From Notospermus geniculatus (taxonomy: Eukaryota; Nemertea; Pilidiophora; Heteronemertea; Lineidae), in assembly GCA_002633025.1 (NCBI GenBank), contig NMRB01002944.1, positions 18,521 to 82,520 of the forward strand: a stretch of 64,000 bases of DNA, read 5' to 3'. The position numbers and the translations under genes were made by a program. Within the stretch, counting starts at the first letter, position 1. Every line of letters begins with the position of its first letter. Positions 58,052 through 64,000 of this stretch are shown piece by piece. The notes below the pieces were generated by a model. The model saw nothing but the letters and a program-made list of their open reading frames with translations. It was not told the origin of the DNA and did no database searches.

Positions 58052-58145
58052 GTTTCCTAGTATGAAATACCTCCTAGTATAAAATACTAGTTCCTAGTAT
58101 AAAAAAAAATACTAGAGTGAGTTCCTATTATAAAATACCTCCATG
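58052..58145 (+). repeat. Degenerate tandem of TCCTAGTATAAAATAC units
   Basis: About four imperfect 16-25-bp units. Minor; non-coding. Confidence 0.55.
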
Positions 58146-59162
58146 GTATGTCCTACAAATTTAAATTCAAAAAGTGTGCCCACAGAGATAAGGCTGGCCC
58201 TAACAATGACCTTTCCCATCACCCAATCATTCTACTCCTTTGTGAGTAAAAGGTCTTCTGATTGGTTCCCACGATTAGGCACTCGTGCGTCAGTTGTGTC
58301 TAGGCACATGCCTCAGATATGATTCTAATTCAATTTTTGATATTAAGTAGGTCAAACCAAGAATTATATCCCAGATTGGGAAATTGCCGAGGCCCGTCCA
58401 GGTAACTTTGTCTGATTGTAAAACACGCAGTTCCCCCTAGTGAGGCCATATATACTGGCCTGTTCGTGTAACACGCTTTTATTCCGAATTGCTGAAGAAA
58501 CCGAGTTCATGAGGGAAATCGTTTGTAATAATCTAAGGAAAAGGTAAGTCCGTGACTATTTGAAATTGCATCTAATTTATTGCCTAAAGCTGCATTTACC
58601 AGACATCCGGAATGTCGGTAGGGACGCGGAATCCCCGGCGGAACGATATATTGTATACGAAAATGCATTAGCATTTTCCGCTTCCGCAATCCGCATTCCG
58701 CGCGGTAGGGCACGTTCTGTATTATAGGCCCCTACACCGCTGTGGCTATGATTGACCTGACACATTAACTCCTGAACCATCAGCGGGATCATCTCCACGC
58801 TTGTGTCATAGGTCGCCTACAAATTCTGGCTCAAATATGGCTGCCAGGCGGCCATCTTGAAAAATGCACTTAGGTCCATGTCACACGAAAAAACATCTGA
58901 CCAACATTAAAACTAACTCAACTGGTCTTTTTTTAAAAACGGACCAACTTGTTTTAATCAAAATGTCTTTTTTTTATCTGCAGAAACATTCAAAACCGAC
59001 AGTTGGAAGTTCGCACACCAACAGACGGAGGAGCCAGTTGGTCGGCGGGTTTAATAGGCCGTGACATAGCTGCGAGGGGTTCAATTGTTGCGGGGTGACA
59101 CATGGCCACCCCGCCAACGCAAATGTGACCAAAACTCGATGCTGATATGGAAGTAAGCCGAT

Positions 59163-59944
59163 ATGGGAAGCCTGTATCCTGAACAAACAGAGGTTCAAAC
59201 CTCAGAAAACTGGAGGACTGCGCATGCCCCAGCAAGTCAGGCGGCCATCTTGGATCCATTGCCTTCCGCCCGTCCCGAATTCCAGGATTACTGGAGACGT
59301 CTGGAGACGTTTGGAGACTGGAAAGGCAGGGTCTCTGGGAGTGAACTTGCTGAGGCTGGACTGATCGCGCTAGGCGACGGCGATCGCACGTCCTGTTGGT
59401 ATTGTGGCATAGGACTGCGCGAGTGGGAGGCGCATGACGACCCGTGGACTGAGCATGCGCGCTTCCAACCTATTTGTGGATTTCTCCACGAGAAGAAGGG
59501 TTTGGGATTTATAAGTAGTGTTTTAGATTTCTATGAAATTCAAAACCCACAGTTCGAAGCCATAAAATGGTATGACCGTAACAAAATGAAGCTGAGAATA
59601 GTACCGAAGTACAAGACAGTGTCCCTTTTCCTACGACCACGCATGCGCAATACGGACCGGAACCTGCGCGAGGCAGACGGCAGATGCGGGATGTCCAACC
59701 GCGGGAAATACGGTCCAGATTGGACACTGATCATGCCGAGATGCTGCTGCGTTTGGGATACTCCAGAGAATTGATCGGGCGTTTGATCGGAGAGCAGTTG
59801 CAGACACAGGGGGATGATTTCAGGAATTTTGATGAGATGTTACGAGCCGTGATGAACGCAGCCGAAATATTAGGCCTAGAACTACATGATATCCCCTTGA
59901 GCAGAAGATGTGAAGCCACCCATGCCAGGTTGACCACGGCGGGG
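59163..59944 (+). CDS. IAP-family protein: BIR domain then UBA-like segment, frame change between them, 3' partial
   Basis: Inhibitor-of-apoptosis-like. From ATG 59163 the frame runs to 59774. Residues about 37-115 form a type II BIR with canonical zinc spacing CX2CX16HX6C (Cys78, Cys81, His98, Cys105), a RPEF start and the DPWTEHARF block. It resembles XIAP BIR3: the groove Trp (W88) and an acidic residue (D92) are kept, and Phe replaces a second groove Trp. A second frame, open from about 59580, encodes LRLGYSRELIGRLIGEQLQT and MLRAVMNAAEILG, like the UBA domain of XIAP/cIAP. It ends in GGCGGG followed by donor-like GTAAGA at 59943. Either a very short intron or an indel between about 59515 and 59680 joins the frames. 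A RING exon, usual after UBA, was not found by 64000. Members bind caspases or IBM motifs and ubiquitin; here this is inference. Confidence 0.8.
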
Positions 59945-61234
59945 TAAGACCATTACATAAGAATAGAAGTAGTTTTGATTTGGTTTTCTGGGCACGTTTG
60001 TCCTTCTGTGACTTGTGAAAAAAGACTCTGATTTAAAGGGAGACGCTACTCATTGTAAACTTTTGAATTTTTATCAATCAATGGAGACTATTGCCATGAG
60101 TAGACTGGTACCCGGTCTTCTGGGCAGCTTGCATTCGAAGACCGGCGAAAGCAAATGACCCTGGGCTCTCATCGTTCGTGGGGTTCTCATTAATTCAGTC
60201 CTGTTGTATCATAAGATCAACGAGTCGGAATTCAACAAAATTTGCAGTAAACATGCAGAAGGGTCTTGCCTATCATATGGAAGAGTCAGAATGCAAATCT
60301 GTTGAGGTTTAAAGGGATACTGTCCACATTTATAAAATGTGCCATAACGCACAGCGCCGTCTGTTAATCAACGGTGATACTACGCTGATCAAAACAAAAC
60401 CAAATAGTGCCTGGTGGGCAATATCTTTCGGATGTCTCCATTTAAAACGAGAATGGTAGGATTTTGGTCATAGTAACCTGTGGTAAAAAGAAATGGTCAT
60501 CAGAACTGCATGAAAATAACTATATTACTTCAAAGTGGTGTGGGTTTATGAAGACACTTTTTGATGAATGTGGAATGTCGGATGTATGGGAAATCATTTG
60601 TTTCCAAATGAAAAATGGGTGAAAGCAACTATAAAACAAAGGCTGACCGACCAATTTTTACAACATATATATATATCCAAGATAACTTTGTAAATTATAG
60701 GCTTATGAAGTCTTCGTTTGGACTTGAGGAGTATTTTAATAACGTGCCATCGTCTTTGAGTAAAAGTTTGGTGAAATTCGGGCTATCGAATGCATCATTA
60801 CCTGCAGTTATCCAATGCCAAATGTTTTAGATGTATGTTTTATCAATTCTGTGATATCTAAATGTAAAATGTCTAAGGGCATGTTTCATCTATATGTATG
60901 TTTTAATGAAGAATTAACCCACGAATTCAAAATAAATACGTGTACATGTAAATAAATAAAAGTTATAGCTAGATATCCTGCTTATAATCCTGTGTGTCGG
61001 TTATGTCATACAAACGAAATAGGGGACGAGTTTCATTATGTTTTGGTTTGTACTTACTTTCAAAACGTTAGACAGGAATTTCTTAAACGTTACGATTGGA
61101 ATCACCCAAATACCCTGAAATTTCGAGACCTCTTCGGTACAAGAAATGGACCAAAACTTACGAAACTCGCCCGCCTGGTCTCAACGATTTGTAAAACTCT
61201 ATCAATTAGGCTAACGTAGTTGTCCCTCCGGGAT

Positions 61235-61470
61235 GCGTATTTTTTTTCCTAACCGGTATAGATTCCTAACCAGTACATCCATTACGAAATGAAATTAACG
61301 AAGTGAATGGTGGGTTAATGGTTGGGTAAGTGTAAGGGTTAGGGTTAGGGTTAGTGTTGGGGTAGGATTAGGATTAGGATAAAGATTAGGGTTAGAATTA
61401 GCTTTTGCTATATTGGTTAGGAAAAAAAAGTTGGTCGTAATGGATATATCGGTTAGGAAAAAAAAGTTCG
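61235..61470. mobile_element. 236-bp inverted-repeat element inside the LINE tail
   Basis: Flanked by a perfect 10-bp direct repeat CCTCCGGGAT (61225-61234 and 61471-61480). The ends are inverted: TTTTTTTTCCTAACC on the left and GGTTAGGAAAAAAAA on the right. It contains a degenerate telomere-like tract. Removing the element and one repeat restores a continuous LINE 3' UTR. Superfamily is not assignable from this copy. Confidence 0.7.
61333..61406 (+). repeat. Interstitial telomere-like (TTAGGG)n tract
   Basis: Perfect and degenerate GGTTAG/GGATTAG units. It lies inside the 61235-61470 element, so it arrived by transposition or expanded within it rather than marking a chromosome fusion. Confidence 0.75.
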
Positions 61471-61691
61471 CCTCCGGGATCTGTTCTGTGTAAATATACA
61501 TCACAGATGTTGTCTTGCCAGCCAAAGTTCCATCGTATTGAGATTACTTTTTAAGTGATGGAAATTAATAAATAGACTGAAACTGAAACTGTGTATTTGT
61601 TCGAAAAATGTTATGTTTGTAATGTTCTGTGCGTTTCTATTCATTGAAGAAGAGTGGTAATTTTTATTTACTCCATAATTAAAATCGTTTT

Positions 61692-62385
61692 TAGCCCGCT
61701 TGGCCGCAAGGCCCAGCAGGGCTTATGCTGTGGTTGGGGTCATTTAGTGGTGGTCTGTCGTGCGTTAGTACGTACGGCGGTACGTCCGTAAACTTTTGGT
61801 TTGTTAGCGCTCTAGCGCCTTTATTTTTTGACGGATCTTTTTGGTCTTTGGTGGGTGTATATATGGGCCTAAGATCTAGGTCGAGTTCGATTTTGAGTGC
61901 GGTTGGATTCCTATTTTGGCCCCTAGGGGGCGTTTTGTGAAAAATTTCAAAGGGCTATATTTTGATAATGGTTTGAACTATTGTGTTGAAACTTTGTACT
62001 CATGTACCTCTGGGTTATATCAACTTACACACACAATTTCGGTGAAATCTGATTCTTAACTTTGCCACTAGGGGGCCAAAACCAAAATCACTGAAAGTGC
62101 TATTTCTCCCTAACCAAGAGATGGATTTTTGTCAAATTTTTTTCATGGGTATATCTAATAATGATACATAAGATAGTATTCAATTTGTTTAATTTGACCT
62201 ACTTTTCAAGGTCGCAGAGGTCAAAGTTTCTCTGTAATTACGAAATTGGCTCTTTTTGTAATGATTTGACCTATTGCTTTGAAACTTCCATTTATATGGC
62301 AATTTCACATGTTTGTACCTAAATGGCTTTTATGGGGTTGCTGATGATTCCCACCACGCCACTATGCGTCAAGCCAAGCGGGCAC
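61692..62385. mobile_element. About 694-bp repeat with GCCCGCTTGGC inverted ends
   Basis: The left end TAGCCCGCTTGGCCGCAAGG and right end AAGCCAAGCGGGCACAGTGC share a perfect 11-bp inverted GCCCGCTTGGC. Internal sequence includes CTAGGGGG-type blocks twice (61922, 62069). No protein recognised. Confidence 0.55.
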
Positions 62386-63220
62386 AGTGCCATTGGCACT
62401 ATTTTTAAATCTTAGTCTGAAGGGGAAACTGCCGCTCCTCTTACCCGTCCTCACTTTACTGTCTTTTGTTCTTTTACTTCTCATGCCTATTAATTAATGT
62501 ACTCCTTCTTTTTGTACGGTATTTATTTAAATTTTCGGCCAGTCATTTATGTTCGCATTAACTTTTGTTATCTGGGTTCAAGAAACAGCCCTGCCCAGAA
62601 CATTTGATTTCATGTACTAAATTATTTTTGTTTTAATAAAGTTAATTAACAACAACAAGAAATATTTTAACTAATTAATGTCCAAAAAGCTGCGCCATCT
62701 AGACGGTGGCGAGGGAACCAGGCTACCCCGGAGGCCCACCATCATTCAACGCCAGGGGGCCACTGTGAGTCATCAAGTCTTACTGACTTTTCTTGCCAAA
62801 ACTGAACGTGTAAACAAACCATTGGTTACAGATATACCAGTTTCACTTTCGCTTTTTACAAAAAAACAGTCAGTTTGTTGGAAAAATGAAAGTGAAAATC
62901 CCATTGTAAGAGATAAGCCTCCACACTATTTATATAAAAATCAATTGTGTCTGTGGTTATTTTGAGTGATGAGCCATGGGGAAACCTCTTGGACATGTGG
63001 ACGGGTAAATTTACCAGTAGATGTACCAGAAAGTCCAACGAACACAAGTCTGGTGTGATAGGGATCATAGTCCCTCTGGAATCAAAGTCCGATTTTATTG
63101 TTGAGCGAGGGACTAGAATATTGGCCAACAGAGACCATGGTTTCATGGTTTCATAACTGAAAAACTTTCTATAATGAAATGATTACTGTGCAGTTAGATT
63201 TCCCCGATATTCACCTTATA

Positions 63221-63371
63221 TTAGGGAGGTTTAGTAATCAAAGGATAAACGTAAACTTTGCAACAACGTTTATACTGTAACACATTGACCAGATTTTATA
63301 TTGCATTTTCGGTAAAAAAATAACGTTGTCGCTAACGTTTAAGTTTATCTTTGATTTCTAAACCTCCCTAT
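63221..63371. mobile_element. MITE family F, intact ends
   Basis: TTAGGGAGGTTTAGTAATCA on the left and TTGATTTCTAAACCTCCCTA on the right pair. Flanking TA on both sides is compatible with a TA target duplication. Best-preserved copy of the family. Confidence 0.85.
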
Positions 63372-63427
63372 TTGTTTCGTACAAATTTCAACTTTTAACA
63401 TCAGCTTTAAATAGGGAGTTTAAAGGG

Positions 63428-63650
63428 CGGTTTACACTAGGTTGCAACTTGCATCTTGCTGCAACCTAGTGTAAACCGCCCTTTACACATAGAAAAATCG
63501 ATGCAACACCCAGCGTGATCGAGTTGCAACAAGTTGCATGTCCGTTTACACATGCAACTTTTATGAAACTTTTTGGTCTCATCAGGTTTATGCAACAAGT
63601 TGCATGAAGTTGCATATGAAAAGTTGCATGTGTAAACGGGCCTTTAGAGA
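63428..63650 (-). mobile_element. GTTTACAC/TGCAAC MITE, inverted copy preceded by its own foldback
   Basis: 63425-63485 is a small hairpin (GGGCGGTTTACACTAGGTTG and its complement). It is followed by the reverse complement of the 55953-56275 family to GCATGTGTAAACGGGCC. Confidence 0.75.
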
Positions 63651-64000
63651 TCAACGCTAACGATAACAGCGATAACGTAAACGTTATCAATAGCGTCTGA
63701 TCTCCTAAACTTTGTATTAATAAGAATATAATTTATAGCACTATATATCGCACCATTGAGTGGGCATTACAATGAAAGCTAATAATAGAATGTCATCTAT
63801 TATTAGCCACTGGCCCAGTTATATGTAGCGATGAGGCAATCGGCTGATATTCATAAAAGCTTTTCCTTCAAGTTTTGTAGTACATTTACATTTGCTAACT
63901 GTTATGAATGAGTAAGGATATTTCGACAGTCATTTTTTGACAGTCAGCAGTCAACAGTCAACAGTCATTTTTGTGAAATAGGCCTATATGGTGGCACCCA

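Larger units (their letters stand above)
60500..61591 (+). mobile_element. LINE (non-LTR retrotransposon) 3' end, broken
   Basis: The 3' third of an RT-type LINE. Pieces in shifting frames read KTLFDECGMSDVWE and KWVKATIKQRLTDQF (60548-60657), FGLEEYFNNVPSSLSKSLVK (60718-60777), and the C-terminal zinc-like block CRLCHTNEIGDEFHYVLVC plus KRYDWNHPNTLKFRDLF (60992-61140), ending with stop 61217-61219. The 3' tail carries AATAAA-like sequence and a CTGAAACTGAAACTG end near 61590. Frameshifts and a short unalignable stretch at about 60835-60980 show it is dead, and it is 5' truncated. The 3' UTR is interrupted by a separate element (61235-61470). Confidence 0.8.

Noticed and set aside
57099-58065. 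168- and 176-codon open frames
   Set aside because: The first runs through the AAAGACACTGG minisatellite and the second includes a MITE fragment; no domain was seen.
61333-61406. Chromosome-fusion telomere
   Set aside because: The tract lies wholly inside a small transposable element with a target duplication.

Overview
The window is draft-assembly genomic DNA from a multicellular animal. The evidence is spliced genes with GT/AG introns of about 0.3-1.2 kb, many tRNA-derived SINEs and foldback/MITE elements, a LINE fragment, and no bacterial-style operons. The dispersed TAGGCCTA and TACATGTA palindromes and the element mix suggest a marine invertebrate, most likely a non-vertebrate deuterostome (echinoderm, hemichordate or amphioxus). 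That placement is inference. Two N runs (7862-7891, 50680-50736) and six single Ns mark gaps or joins.

Layout. 1-14.3 kb is repeats plus two places where the assembler appears to have put overlapping contigs end to end: around N1610 (1-1609 matches 2948-4573) and N11919 (9585-11918 matches 11920-14281). 14.3-23 kb is SINE fragments, foldback elements and two hairpins, with one possible GPCR terminal exon on the minus strand (14581-14764). 23.3-28.5 kb is a direct duplication whose second copy carries a 538-bp inverted-repeat transposon with an 8-bp target duplication; the first copy is the empty site. 28.5-45.8 kb is mostly foldback elements, with one possible short first exon at 33072.

45.86-50.12 kb holds the best-supported gene: six plus-strand exons of carnosine N-methyltransferase (CARNMT1), joining in frame from an N-terminal helix through the SAM-binding GAGLGRL loop to the stop. 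The first exon was not found. Its introns hold at least six different repeats.

50.1-59 kb has a piggyBac-like transposase N-terminus, adjacent and nested MITEs, a foldback element with minisatellite arms, and a likely signal-peptide first exon (54728). At 59.16-59.94 kb is an inhibitor-of-apoptosis (IAP) type gene: a canonical BIR zinc domain, then a UBA-like segment in another frame, then a splice donor. 60.5-61.6 kb is a LINE 3' end split by a small element with a 10-bp target duplication. The last 2.5 kb is more foldback repeats.

The genes show no operon-like or pathway link. CARNMT1 (dipeptide methylation) and the IAP-like gene (caspase/ubiquitin control) are independent loci. I found no new multi-gene system. 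The most informative features are the assembly overlaps, the empty/filled transposon pair, the BIR-UBA gene and the repeat families with unusual architecture.
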